Assembly (NCBI GenBank): GCA_013306675.1
Contig: JABLUY010000041.1
Coordinates: 115,755-179,754 of the forward strand
Direction: 5' to 3'
Source of the DNA: Thraustochytrium sp. TN22
Lineage: Eukaryota > Sar > Bigyra > Thraustochytrida > Thraustochytriidae
DNA: 64,000 nt
Shown here: one piece after another, positions 20,387-30,900 of the stretch
Layout: every line of letters starts with the position of its first letter
How positions within the stretch are numbered: the first letter of the stretch is position 1
Program-made: the position numbers and the translations under genes
The notes under the pieces: generated by a model
Told to the model about the DNA's origin: nothing
The model's database searches: none
What the model saw: only the letters and a program-made list of their open reading frames with translations

Positions 20387-21292
20387 ATGGCCGACACCAA
20401 GGCCACGCGCACGCGCACGGCGCGCCTCGTGCCGCAGGTGCCCTTCGTCGTGGCGTGGCTGCGGCACAGGTCGCAGCACGCCGCCGAGCTCTTCCTCGGC
20501 GACGCCCGCAGCGTTTCCGATCGCGAAGGTGAGTGGAGCCCAGGACAGAGCTGAAGCGGTGGAGGTACCAGCACCCATTTCCACGGCCGAGTTCAACGAG
20601 ACACGGAGAGACTGACCTCGCGAGGGCGACGCGCGCGTGCAGCGAACAAGGCGTGGGACCAGATCGCCCATGCAGTGGAGTGCTACGTGGACCTTTCCAC
20701 GGCGCAGCTGCGGCAGATCTGCGACTCCTTTGAACCTGCGGTGTGGGCCAAGGCGCTCCTTGTGCTCTTCCAGACGGCTGTGCCGCGCATCGTGACGCCC
20801 AAGGCCTTCATGACGATGCTCAGCGCCACAACCAAGCTCCAGGACGGCAGCACCGGTGCGCAGGTCGCCAACAAGCTGTCGCCGGAGCTTGACCAGATGA
20901 AGATCTCCTGCCTCGAAGCGCTTGGCGAGCTGTGCGCCCTCATCCGCGACACGTCGCACGATTCCGCGCAGAACGCCATCGCGCTTGGACCGTACGTTTT
21001 GCTCGAGTCGGCAGAGCCCAGCCCGGAGCTGCAGGCCGCGAGCCGGCTCATGTACTTTCTCGTCGAGCATGCCGAGTCCATCTTTGGTAAGTCTGCGACG
21101 CGCTCCACCTACGCCGCGCTCGGCGTGCGCGCTCAGCAATCCGGGGATGACGCGGGCTCCTTCGCCGGCACCGACAGCCAGTACAGCTCCCGCGTCCCCG
21201 GCGTGGCCGGCTCAGTGGGCCCTCCCTCGCTCTCCGCGCCTCGCCATCAGCCCAAGGTGCGCGACGCGCTCGAGGAAGCAGGCTTCCTCTGA
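20387..21292 (+). CDS. RhoGAP-like protein, one intron
   Basis: Exons 20387-20528 and 20643-21292 give 263 residues. Residues of about 50-185 resemble the C-terminal two thirds of a RhoGAP domain: AVWAKALLVLFQTAVPRIVT matches the helix leading to the E/LP-x-P-L segment, and LEALGELCALIRDTS, then NAIALGPYVL, matches the helix pair ending in NLAxxFGPxLL. The N-terminal part that normally carries the arginine finger is short, and no clear GAxRxSG motif is seen, so catalysis is doubtful. The last 70 residues are Ser/Gly-rich. It may be a degenerate GAP acting as a GTPase-binding adaptor, or only a fold-level look-alike. Confidence 0.6.
20529..20642 (+). other. Spliceosomal intron, 114 nt, phase 1
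   Basis: Donor GAAG|GTGAGT, acceptor GTGCAG|CGAAC, with a CTGAC branch-like site about 30 nt upstream of the acceptor. Removal joins SDRE to ANKAWDQIAHAVECYV in frame. Without it the first exon ends at a stop at 20554. Confidence 0.75.
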
Positions 21293-21529
21293 TGAGGGCC
21301 TCCTCCGCTCTACCTCGTTTCGTTGTTCACTACTCTCCCAACACCAAAGCGAAAAGGAAATTGGATTGTTTCGCAAAAGTCATTTTCGCAAAGTGGTTGT
21401 CTGGCTGGGGCTGCACGCATGTCTCCGTCTGTACGTGTGATGTTGATTTGTACATGAAATCTGTCAAGAGGCTGCGCGGAGCTCGTGTTAAGCTACTGCC
21501 GGGCTACGACATCAAAAGCAGGGCGCCTT

Positions 21530-21591
21530 GACGATGCTGAAACTTGAGGGATACATCAATGACGATGCCGAAACTTGAGGGATACATCAAG
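21530..21591. repeat. Two 31-bp tandem direct repeats
   Basis: Two near-identical units, 21530-21560 and 21561-21591, share the core AAACTTGAGGGATACATCAA. They lie in the convergent gap (21293-21586) between the RhoGAP-like gene and VPS15 and touch the VPS15 stop codon. Confidence 0.85.
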
Positions 21592-24500
21592 CCCATGCCT
21601 TGACAATGCCGTCGCGCGAAGCAGAGAGGAGGAAGCCCTGTGCGGAGCTCGTGCCGAGGCTCACCGAGGCATTGAGAAAAGCCAGGTCAAGGATGGCGTC
21701 CTCGTGGTTGGTGGACGGGTGCGGCAGGCCGCGGCCCTCGCCAGAGAGCTGCTGCTGTTGACGCTGCTGCAGTTGCTGCGACTGCAAGCGCTGCAGCTCC
21801 TGGTGGCCGGCAATGTCCTCGCGACAGACAACGACCTTGTCGAGCGCCTCCCAATACTGCTTGACGCCGTGGCCAAAGTCCTGGTCGAAGATGGAGTAGC
21901 ACAACGCCGGATCCTGGTGCCAGTAGCGGATGCGGCGGTCCGTACCGGCCGTCATGACCGTCGACGGGATGTGTGCGGAGTGGGTGCGCACGTCGGACAT
22001 GTCAAACGGGCACACGACGGCGCGCACAGAGGGCTCGAGCCGCGAGGTGGTGGCGTCGAGCTCGTCGACAGCAAGCTTACTCCAAAGCGTTGAGGCCGGC
22101 AGCGCGGGCGAGCCGTGGTGCGACGTGAGCGCGCGCACGTCGATCTCCTCGAGCGGCTCCGTGCCCCCGCACTCCTTTGCCGTGGCGCGCGTGGGCACGG
22201 TACGAAAGGCCTGCTCCACGAGACCTGTCGCCACGTTGTACAGCGTGAGAGCGTTCAGGCCCGCCGCCACGTACACGAAGGGGTCGCTGCAGGTGGCGCG
22301 CGACAAGTAGAGCCGGTGAATGCGCGCGTGGCTCGGATGCCGCCACGCTTTGAGCAGGATGGAGAAGCGGAGGTCGTACAGCAAGATGATGCCCCGCGAG
22401 GTGCCAGCAACGAGCCAGATCGGGTCGCCGTCAGCCGGCACGGCCAGCGACGTGATGACGCCGGCCTGCGGGCCGACGCGCAGGACCCACGCGCGCTTGC
22501 GCGCGCGCAGGTCCCACCCATGGATGGCGCCCGCCTCGCTGGCAAAGACCAGCATCGACTCGCTCATGGCGGGGAAATGGCACACCGCGCGCACCGGGCC
22601 ATCGCGCGCCACATTCAGCTCCAGCACCGTGCTCGCGCCCAGGCTGCGCTGCTGCGCACCGCGCTGCGAGAAGCTCTGTGTGGAAGACCCTCCGGCGCCG
22701 CTGCCGGCGACCGCGCTGCCGGCACCGCCAGAGTCCGCCCCGGCACCCGCACTGCCGCCAGCGCCGCCAGCGCCGCCGGTGCCGCTGCTGCCGTCGCGCT
22801 CGTCGCGCAGACTGGCGTCCGCGGCAGCGCGCGCCTGCGCGAGGCGCGCCTGCGACTTGTCCAGCAGGCGGTCCTCCGAGGTCCCGTCCCCGGATGTGAT
22901 GACCACCGTGCTGGAGGGCCGCAGCGCATCGTGCGTCTCAAGAGCCGCGCGAGTCACGTCCAGGGCGTGTTCCACCTTGAACACGTGCACGCTGCCGCTC
23001 GTGGACGCTGCAGCGACCGAGTGCGTGTTTTCGATGAAGCAGAGGTCGGCGATGCAGCCACCCTGGCTCGCATACGTGAGCTTGGGCCGGATGCCGTAGC
23101 CCTCCTCAAGGCCGGCCGTCATCCACAGGCGCACCGTGCCGTCGTCCGACCCGGTCGCGAAGAAGAGGTTGTCCTGCGAGGCCACCACGCGGTTCACCGC
23201 GCTGTCGTGCCCGTACAGATTGGCCGCCAGCACGCCGCGCGGCCTCCACGGGCGGTCGTTCGGCATCGCCGCGGCGTCGCGCGTTGACCCAGCGCTGGCC
23301 GGCTCCACGATGCTGCCCACCGCGGCCGATGGCCGCCGCACCGAGGCCACATAGTGCGAGCCGTCTAGCTTCCGCATCGTGCCCATGTCGGGCGGCAGCG
23401 GCGGGACCTCGAGAGCGCGGATGCGCTGCGAAAGCCGCAGGACGCCGCCGGACAGCGCCTCCGCTGTGTCCGGTACGCCCGCGCCGCCGTGCCGCCGCGA
23501 TCGCGCCACCACGCCGTACCGGTTCACGATGCGCTTGAACTCGGGCGGCTGCTGCTGCAGCAGCACACCGGCGCCAAGCGCGGACGCGGACTGGTCCAAG
23601 TAGTCAGCGTACCGGCTGTGGATGGCCAGCGTCACGAAGCTCTGGTCCGGCACCAGCACCGCCTGCAGAGACGAGGCGTGGTTTGGCCCGCCGCGCAGGC
23701 TCTGCGTGTACGCGTCCGGGAGCGTCTTCTCGTCCTCCAGCAGGGCGGCGCGCGTGCCGCGTGATAGACTTGCGGACGCCTTGAAGAAGCCCTCTAGCGC
23801 CTGCACACCGCGCGAGTCGGACAAGGGCCCCGAGGCGCTGTCGCCAGGCGCCGCCCCGCCAGACGCGGCAGTCGACGACTTCGCCGACCGCGGCGAAGGC
23901 GGTGTGGCCCCGGACCCCAGCGAGGAGGAGGCCGCTGAGGCCTGCCTGCCCTGCATCCCGCGGCCCTCGTACTTTTCGACCACGGTGTCGTACGTGTCGC
24001 GCGGGATGCGATCGACCAGCATCTCGCGCAGCAGCAACTCGTTCTCGCGCACGTCCTTGGAGTACCCGAGGAGGAGCGCGTTCTCCGTGTTGCCCTTTTT
24101 CAGGTACGGGGCGAGCAGTCGCACGATGGTGACCTGTGTCTCAATGAGGCCCATGCGCTTTGACGCCACGAGCGCCGCCAACACGCGCACCACGGTGTTG
24201 CGGATCCACAGGCTCGGGTGGTAGACCAGCGGAACGATCTTGGCCGTCAGCTCCGACATCATTGTCACGTCCAAGAGGCCGAGCTGCGTGAGGCTAAACA
24301 CACACGTCAGCGTGCGCTCCACGACCAGCTCCTCAAACTCGTACAGGCTCTGCACAATGCAGGGCAGAAGGAATTGCTGCAGCGCGAGCGGGCCGACCAG
24401 AGCGCTCACGCCCGGAATGTGCTCGAAGAAGGTTGCGCGCAGCTGCCAGTCGTTGCGCTCGCTCAGACACGTGATGAGGATTGGCAGCACGTGGCTGCTC

Positions 24501-27112
24501 GTGCGCTCGCGCCCGAAGAACAGGCACAGTCGCGTGATATCGCGCAGCAGCGTTCGCCGCACCACGGCTGGCTGCTCGATCATGTTGCTGACGAAGTCCT
24601 GCACAGCATCGTGCAGCTCGGTCAGCTGCGCGTCGAAGGACGGCGCCTTGCCAGGCGCGGCTACGGAGCCGGCCGCGGCGGGCCGCTCCGCTCGGCGGTC
24701 TTTGCCGGCGCCGGTGCCGGCGCCGGCGCCGGTGCCGGCAGTGGCGGTCTCCTCGGGCTGGCTCACGGTGTGCGCACGGGAGAGCTCCAGGAAACGCGCG
24801 CTGGCCGCAGCGAGCCGCGGCAGGCACTCGGCAAAGGTGAGACGCGCATTGAGCGAGGAATCCTGCTTGAAGCGCGTCAGCGCCTGGAAGATGTACGCCG
24901 GGAAGATGCGGCTATCAGAGCTCGGCAGCGACCGCACGTTGCGCACGAGGTCCGTCAGGACGCGCAGCGCGGTGCAGCGCACGAGCGATGAGGTGTCGCT
25001 CAGCTCCAGCACCACATACGGCAGCACGCGTTGCAGGCGCGTCTCATCGTTGCTCAGGCGCGACAGCCGCAGCACCAGGCAGAGCGCCGCCACCTTGGTG
25101 CTTGGGTACCGCACGTGACGCATGGTGGCCACGAGCATGTGGATCACCATGAGGACGCCATTCGCTTCTTCGTTCACGTTGCGCGCCGCCGGACTCGGCG
25201 CCAGAGGCGCGCGCTCCTCGGCGGCCGATGCGTCGACGCCGCTGGCCGCCTCCGCGGCGCCGGGGAAGCCGGTGAGGAAGAAGTCCTCGCTAGCCGTCTC
25301 ACTCCGCCGCGCCAGCGGCCCGGAGGTCTCGGGCGCGGCACCGCTGCTACTGCTCTGATCGCTGCTATCGCCCCCCTGGCGGGCGAGCGCATCCATCTGC
25401 TGGTCCACCGTGGCGCTCGCATCCTTGACAATGTCGCGCATGGCAGGCGGGATATCCAGCGCCTCCAAATCCTTGATGATCTTGTGCGTGTGCGTCAGCA
25501 AGTCGCGCACCGCGCGCTCGTCCTCCGCCTTGTCGCGTTGGTCGGCCAGCGTCTCGCTCCAGTCCTCCTCAATGGCGCCTGGCGCGCCATCCTCCTCGTG
25601 CACGGTGCGCATGGGCGCGTCCCGGAGGCTCACGTCGAGCGGCGCGTGGCGGCGCGCCCACTCGGCGGCGCGCGCCGCAAAGTAGCGCGCACCACGCGGG
25701 TCGTCCACGCCGCACGTGGCACGCACAATCTCCCCATAGCGGCGGCAGACCGCCCACACGCGCTCGTCAGGAACATCGTACTCCTCACGCAAAAAGTCGC
25801 GAAAGAACGGATGTAGGCAGCTCGCAAAGTGCTCCGGGAAGAGGGAGCCGGTAAACTCTGAGAGGTAGGCGTCCGCCGATTTGCGCTGCGTGGCGTCCGC
25901 CTGCAGCATGCTCTCCAAGAGCGGGCGCACCGCCGGGTCGCGCACCTTGGCGAGCTTGGCATCCAGGAGCGCCGCACGCGCCTCGGCACTCTGGTCCGGG
26001 TTCGCGTACCGCAAGACCTCGGCGAGCTGGAAACATGGCTCGCCATCGCGGAAGAGCTCGGCGATGACGCACCCGAGCGAGAAGATATCCATGGACGGCC
26101 GCAGCCGCGTGGATCGACTTTGCGTGTCGAAGCTGTAGCTGCGCTGGCGCTTGACGAGCCCCTTGAGCATGGCCCCGCCGCCCGCCTTGGATGCCGGCGA
26201 GCCGGCCAGGCCCGCGACGCCGCCCCGGTCGTCGCGGCCGGCGCCCGCGCCCGCGCCGCTGCCGTCCCCGCTCTCGGCGCCGTCCGTGTCGCCGTCCGCG
26301 CCGGCCGCTGAGGCTGCCTCGCGCGCGCGTCGCGCCGCGGCCAGCTCCTCGCCCTCCAGCGACGCGGACGCCTCGGCCAGCTCCTGTTCCGCGTCCATCA
26401 CTGGCACGTCCGGCTCCATCATGACGCTCAAGACAGACGCGCACTGCGGGGGCGCCGAGTCCAGGAGCGAGATGTCGATGATGGACGTTGGCGACCGGAA
26501 GCGCTCCGGCGCCACGCAGCAGCAGTCGCGCTTGTTGCTCGAGTCGAAGAAGTAGTTGTACGGCGCCGTGTCGTCCAGCGGCAGATACGTTGGCTTGAAC
26601 GGCGCGAAGTCCGACAGCAGCACCCACGTGTACGAGGTGACCAGAAAGTTCTCCGACTTGATGTCGCCGTGCGCCAGCCCCGATGCGTGGCACTGCGAGA
26701 GCGCCTTGAGCATCTGGTAGGCGATCCACCGCTTCTCCATCATGCTCAGGAACGGCCGCGTGCTGAGCCGGTCGAGCAGGTTGCTCGCCGTGCACTGGCG
26801 CATCACGAAGGCTACGCGCGCCGTCTCGCCCCACCGGCTGTACGCCAGCACATTAGGGTGCGTGCTGGGCCTCACCTGGTCGCGCAGATCCTCGATCTCC
26901 TTGCGCAGCTGCCGCAGCACCTTGGGGTCACTTCCGGGGATCTTCTCGTACACCTTCACCACCACCATGTTGCCGCTCGACTGGCACCGCGCCGATTTGA
27001 GGAACTTGCCATTCCACAGCTCATCATGGAACGCCAGCCGCGCGTCGTCCAGCGCCGCCACCAGCTGCGCCGCCTCCTCGCCCGCGCGCCCGGTGGGCAC
27101 GACGTTGCCCAT
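21587..27112 (-). CDS. VPS15: VPS15 (PIK3R4), regulatory subunit of class III PI3-kinase
   Basis: An 1841-residue protein; human VPS15 has about 1360. It begins MGNVVP, the N-myristoylation signal of the family, which fixes the start even though the frame is open to 27820. Residues 25-330 are the unusual kinase domain, with HGDIKSEN (148-155), SDFAPFKPTYLP (from about 167), YNYFFDSS and a weak glycine loop. HEAT-like repeats follow (about 650-1000). C-terminal WD40 repeats begin with GHDSAVNRVVASQ (about 1300) and run to the end. The extra length is in acidic, Ala/Gly/Ser-rich linkers (for example about 1440-1475). It should scaffold VPS34 and Beclin 1 on endosomal and autophagic membranes. 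Divergent from the scaffold gene. Confidence 0.93.
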   Translation of the reverse strand: MGNVVPTGRAGEEAAQLVAALDDARLAFHDELWNGKFLKSARCQSSGNMVVVKVYEKIPGSDPKVLRQLRKEIEDLRDQVRPSTHPNVLAYSRWGETARVAFVMRQCTASNLLDRLSTRPFLSMMEKRWIAYQMLKALSQCHASGLAHGDIKSENFLVTSYTWVLLSDFAPFKPTYLPLDDTAPYNYFFDSSNKRDCCCVAPERFRSPTSIIDISLLDSAPPQCASVLSVMMEPDVPVMDAEQELAEASASLEGEELAAARRAREAASAAGADGDTDGAESGDGSGAGAGAGRDDRGGVAGLAGSPASKAGGGAMLKGLVKRQRSYSFDTQSRSTRLRPSMDIFSLGCVIAELFRDGEPCFQLAEVLRYANPDQSAEARAALLDAKLAKVRDPAVRPLLESMLQADATQRKSADAYLSEFTGSLFPEHFASCLHPFFRDFLREEYDVPDERVWAVCRRYGEIVRATCGVDDPRGARYFAARAAEWARRHAPLDVSLRDAPMRTVHEEDGAPGAIEEDWSETLADQRDKAEDERAVRDLLTHTHKIIKDLEALDIPPAMRDIVKDASATVDQQMDALARQGGDSSDQSSSSGAAPETSGPLARRSETASEDFFLTGFPGAAEAASGVDASAAEERAPLAPSPAARNVNEEANGVLMVIHMLVATMRHVRYPSTKVAALCLVLRLSRLSNDETRLQRVLPYVVLELSDTSSLVRCTALRVLTDLVRNVRSLPSSDSRIFPAYIFQALTRFKQDSSLNARLTFAECLPRLAAASARFLELSRAHTVSQPEETATAGTGAGAGTGAGKDRRAERPAAAGSVAAPGKAPSFDAQLTELHDAVQDFVSNMIEQPAVVRRTLLRDITRLCLFFGRERTSSHVLPILITCLSERNDWQLRATFFEHIPGVSALVGPLALQQFLLPCIVQSLYEFEELVVERTLTCVFSLTQLGLLDVTMMSELTAKIVPLVYHPSLWIRNTVVRVLAALVASKRMGLIETQVTIVRLLAPYLKKGNTENALLLGYSKDVRENELLLREMLVDRIPRDTYDTVVEKYEGRGMQGRQASAASSSLGSGATPPSPRSAKSSTAASGGAAPGDSASGPLSDSRGVQALEGFFKASASLSRGTRAALLEDEKTLPDAYTQSLRGGPNHASSLQAVLVPDQSFVTLAIHSRYADYLDQSASALGAGVLLQQQPPEFKRIVNRYGVVARSRRHGGAGVPDTAEALSGGVLRLSQRIRALEVPPLPPDMGTMRKLDGSHYVASVRRPSAAVGSIVEPASAGSTRDAAAMPNDRPWRPRGVLAANLYGHDSAVNRVVASQDNLFFATGSDDGTVRLWMTAGLEEGYGIRPKLTYASQGGCIADLCFIENTHSVAAASTSGSVHVFKVEHALDVTRAALETHDALRPSSTVVITSGDGTSEDRLLDKSQARLAQARAAADASLRDERDGSSGTGGAGGAGGSAGAGADSGGAGSAVAGSGAGGSSTQSFSQRGAQQRSLGASTVLELNVARDGPVRAVCHFPAMSESMLVFASEAGAIHGWDLRARKRAWVLRVGPQAGVITSLAVPADGDPIWLVAGTSRGIILLYDLRFSILLKAWRHPSHARIHRLYLSRATCSDPFVYVAAGLNALTLYNVATGLVEQAFRTVPTRATAKECGGTEPLEEIDVRALTSHHGSPALPASTLWSKLAVDELDATTSRLEPSVRAVVCPFDMSDVRTHSAHIPSTVMTAGTDRRIRYWHQDPALCYSIFDQDFGHGVKQYWEALDKVVVCREDIAGHQELQRLQSQQLQQRQQQQLSGEGRGLPHPSTNHEDAILDLAFLNASVSLGTSSAQGFLLSASRDGIVKAWA

Positions 27113-27970
27113 GCCGCTTCGCTTCGCGCCGCGCCGCGCCTGCGCCGCCGCGCCCGCCCCGCCCCCCGCGAGCCGCGCCGCCGGGCCCGGACCACGCGGC
27201 CCGCAAGGCCGAGCGGCGCGCCCGCGCTCGCCCGCCCCGCGCCGCCGCGCCGCCGCCGCCCGCGCGCGCGAGAGGAGTCGCGGCGAGCCCGAGCGGAGAG
27301 GAGTCTGCTCGCAGCCGCCGCGTCCGGAACCCCGTCGCGATTTCCTTTCCGGACGGACGGCGACGCCCACCTGGGCCCGGCCCCTGCCACTGCGCGCCCC
27401 TGCCCGCGGCACGGGTCGCTCTCGAGCGCGCGCGCTCGAGAGAGAGCGAGCTTGCGAGCTTGCGAGCTCATTCTGACTCGGATGGATGCGTGGCACAGCA
27501 TCGATCGAAGTGTCGCGGGCCGGGAGGTGTTTGTTCACTGCGCTTTTGCCGATGCCTGAGGTGCCCGCACACGAGTCGCAGCGCTGCGCGCAGAGGACGC
27601 ATGCCCAGAACTTGCAGGCTGGCCCGCCGACGAAGAGATCAAGTCTCCGTTGGGCAAGAGCTTGCTGCAGTGCTGGCTGCTCCGAGTCTCCGGCGCCGCT
27701 GCATGCTGTGATGACTTCGGGGCGGCAGCTGAGTGGACTGTGCGGGTGACCCGTCCGCACACCCCGTCGCACACCTGAAAAGCGAGCCACGCGCCGCGCA
27801 AGAGAACGGAGACTGCGCACACAAGGTCGCGTCTGCCGCGCTCCGCCGCGTCGCGCAGGCGCTGGCTGGCTTGCTCGCTTGCTTGCTTGCGCAGTGGCGC
27901 TTGCTTGCTTGCTTGCTTGCTTGCGCAGCGGCGCTTGCGCAGCGTCGACAGCTCGGCGCGCCTTGGCGCC
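27113..27970. other. Divergent intergenic region with CTTG repeats
   Basis: About 860 bp between the VPS15 start and the scaffold start, presumably holding both promoters. CTTG tetranucleotide repeats lie at about 27866-27925. Open frames run through here on the minus strand upstream of the VPS15 ATG but look non-coding (Arg/Ala-rich, no domain). Confidence 0.5.
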
Positions 27971-30900
27971 ATGCGGTCGCCGACGCTGCCGACCTCGCCC
28001 GGGTCTGCGTATGACCCGGAGGCCGTGGAGGCGCTGGACCTGGACAAGGCGCTAGAAGGCCGCGGCGGCGACTTTTCGACGGCCGCCAGCGTGCTGAGAG
28101 CCGGCATTCCAGAGTACGATGCCGTGCGCGACGCTTTCTGCACGTACACGGACTCCAAGTCGTTCCGCCAGTCGCCGTACTTTCGGCAGCAGCTGCAGGA
28201 GCAGCACCAGGAGATCGACTTGGAGGCGATGAGCCCGAGTCGCGACCCCCGCAAGACGCTCAAGCGCCCGCGCCCGCGTGCCGTGGACACGCGCGCCTCG
28301 GGCTCGCCCGTCATGGCGCCGCGGCCGTCGCTTTCCCCGCCGCCCCCGCTCGTGCCCGGCCTCAAGGGGTCCGCCGCTGGCTCGCGCGAGATGCACCTCA
28401 TGAAGCTCGCCTTCTTACGGGAGGGCCTTGTGGAAGAGGTTGAGCGCAAGAGCAACTTCCTGCACCGTCGCCTGGAGCGCGGCGTCGCCGTGGAGCACTG
28501 GGTCGCAGCGGCAGTCGACGCCCACGTGCACGCGGCGGCGCTCGGGCTGCGGCCGACACTGGAGCTTGTGCAAAAACGCACGGTCCAGGTTGTCGAGGCC
28601 GTCCAGGCGTGGCGCGCCGAGCTTCGAGACCGTCGTGCGGTCTTTGCGTGGCGCCACTACAACTATCTGCTCAAAATGGCCGTGGACCTGGGATTCCTCG
28701 AGCGCGTCCTGCCTGGATCCCGCACCAGCCTGCTCTCGGCGCTCGGGCTCGCGGCAAGACGCAACCCGCTCCTCACACTCGTAGACCTTGACGCGCTCGC
28801 GGACCAGCAGCACGCGAGTCAGTCGCCCGAGTGCGCGAGCTTCCCGGTCGTCCTGGACGCCGAGACGGCAGAAGACGATGCGAACCTGCAGGAGCGCCTC
28901 ATCGCGCTTGAGCTCACGCAGGTTGGCGAGTCCCCGCGGCCGCGCAGCGTGCCGACAGAGGAAGAGCCTGTCACACAGCGGAGGCTCGAGCTCGCGGCCG
29001 TCGTGCTGCTCCAGGAAGAGCGCCAGCACGGCCGCCTCGTCCCCGATGCCGCGGCGACGGGGACCGGCCCCGTCGCCACGTGCGGAGATGATTTAAAGGA
29101 GTCCTTCTTGCCGCAATTCCGCGCGCAGGAACCCGCGTCGGCGCAGGACGACAGCGGCTTTGCTGCGGCGGCCGGTGCGGCGTCGGCGCGCGAGCGTGAG
29201 GGCCTCCAGTCGCGCCAGGCGGGCATCCTGGCAGTCCCAAGCACAAACCGCCGCCGTGTCACTGAGCCGCCGGCCGTGGCGTCGCCGCAAGTGCAGCATC
29301 AGTCCATGAGGTCGCCTCCACCGGTGCTCGTTCAGAAAAAGGCGACGAGAAAGCGGCCCTCGGCGTGGCGGCCAGCGCCCGAGGTCTCTGGGCTGACAGC
29401 GCTGAGCATCCGCGAGCTCGCCCGAAACCCATCCGAGGTGGCTCAGGGCGTCCTAGGCGCGGTGCGAGTTCTCTTGCAGAATCCGCGCGAGCCACTGCCG
29501 CCGCGCGCCGAGTTTCGCTGGGACCGTCTCGTCGCTGTGCTCCTGGACGACCCGATCAAGCTTTTGCGCAGCCTCGCGGCCTTTCGCGGGGCGAGGGACA
29601 TCACGGTCTCGCGTGCCAAGTTCCTGCAGCCCATCTTCAAGGACCCGCGCTTCGACCCGGCCAGTATCCGCGTCGTGAGCCCGGTTGCAGCACAGCTCTG
29701 CGTCTGGTGCCTCGCGCGCGCGAGCAAGTATGTGCTGTCCGAGGAGCTCTGTTTCGACTTCCACTCGCACCTGGACCACACGGACCGGCACTCCGAGGCT
29801 GTCATCACCGGCCTGCGTCAAGAGATTCATGACCTGCGCCAGCACATTCTCGGCGAGAAGCGTGCGGCCGCCGACGTGGACGAGGCGCCGGCGCAGCAGC
29901 GCGCTTGCGCCAGCCTGGAGCTCGAGGGCATGCGCATCGAGCAGGACCTCGCGTGCCCGCAGGACGTGGTCGTCTGGCGGCCCAACCGAAAGGAGCCTCG
30001 CAAGATCACGGCCGCCTTCGTCGAGCTGCACACCGGGGGGCAGGTCATGCGAGCCGCACGCTTCGAGGACCGCGAAGCGCGTGCAGCCTTCGCGCTCCAG
30101 GTGCTCGAGCTTGTCGCCGTGCAGGATGAGGCCCAGGGCGATCTCTTGTGGCGCGGTGGTCTGCGCGACCCTTCACTTGGCGCGGTCCTCGCGAGCGTCT
30201 GCCGCGTGCATCGCCCGGCACCGCACCTCGTCGTCGCCATACTGGACGTGCACTCTGGGGAGCGCACCCGTTTCCAGTTCCCGGAGCCGCAGGTCGCAAC
30301 GTTACTCGGCCTGATCTCGCCGCCCGACGCGCGGGGCTTGCAGCACGGCCTCGCGAACGCAGGCATGACTGCGGCCATGTGCCGTGCGATCGTGCGTTCA
30401 GGTGGCGAGGTGACGCTCCCTATCCCGCACCCGGTCTACGGCGTCGAGGTTTCGGGCGTGCGGCTTCACATGGCGCTCAAGGTGCTGGAGGACGGTGGAG
30501 TGCTGCTCAAGGCGCAGGAGCTCTCCGGCGAGGAGAAGCCAGAGGGCGACATGCGACCCGGGGTACCGCTGCTCACGGCGAGGCTCGACCGCAAGGAGCT
30601 CGACGCGCTCGGCCTCCCTTCACTGCCACGGCTGTTGGAGCGCCTCCAGATCTACGTGACCCCAGCCGGGGACCGTGGCCTGCGCATCAATCCTGTCCTC
30701 TTCGAGGCGGAGGATGTCTTCATCAGCGGCCACCACGTCGACAAGCTCCGAATCTGCGTGCAGGAGCGGGGAAGCATGTGCAGTTTGGAGGCCGATCTGC
30801 ACGGCGGCGGTAAGCTCCGCAAGGAAGCCACGGTAGAGAGCTTCCGCGCTGAGCTGGAGCAGCAACGACAACAGGACCAGGACCAGGACCAGGACCAGGA

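Noticed and set aside
27113-27820. Upstream extension of VPS15 by 236 residues
   Set aside because: No homology, and the MGN myristoylation start lies at 27112.
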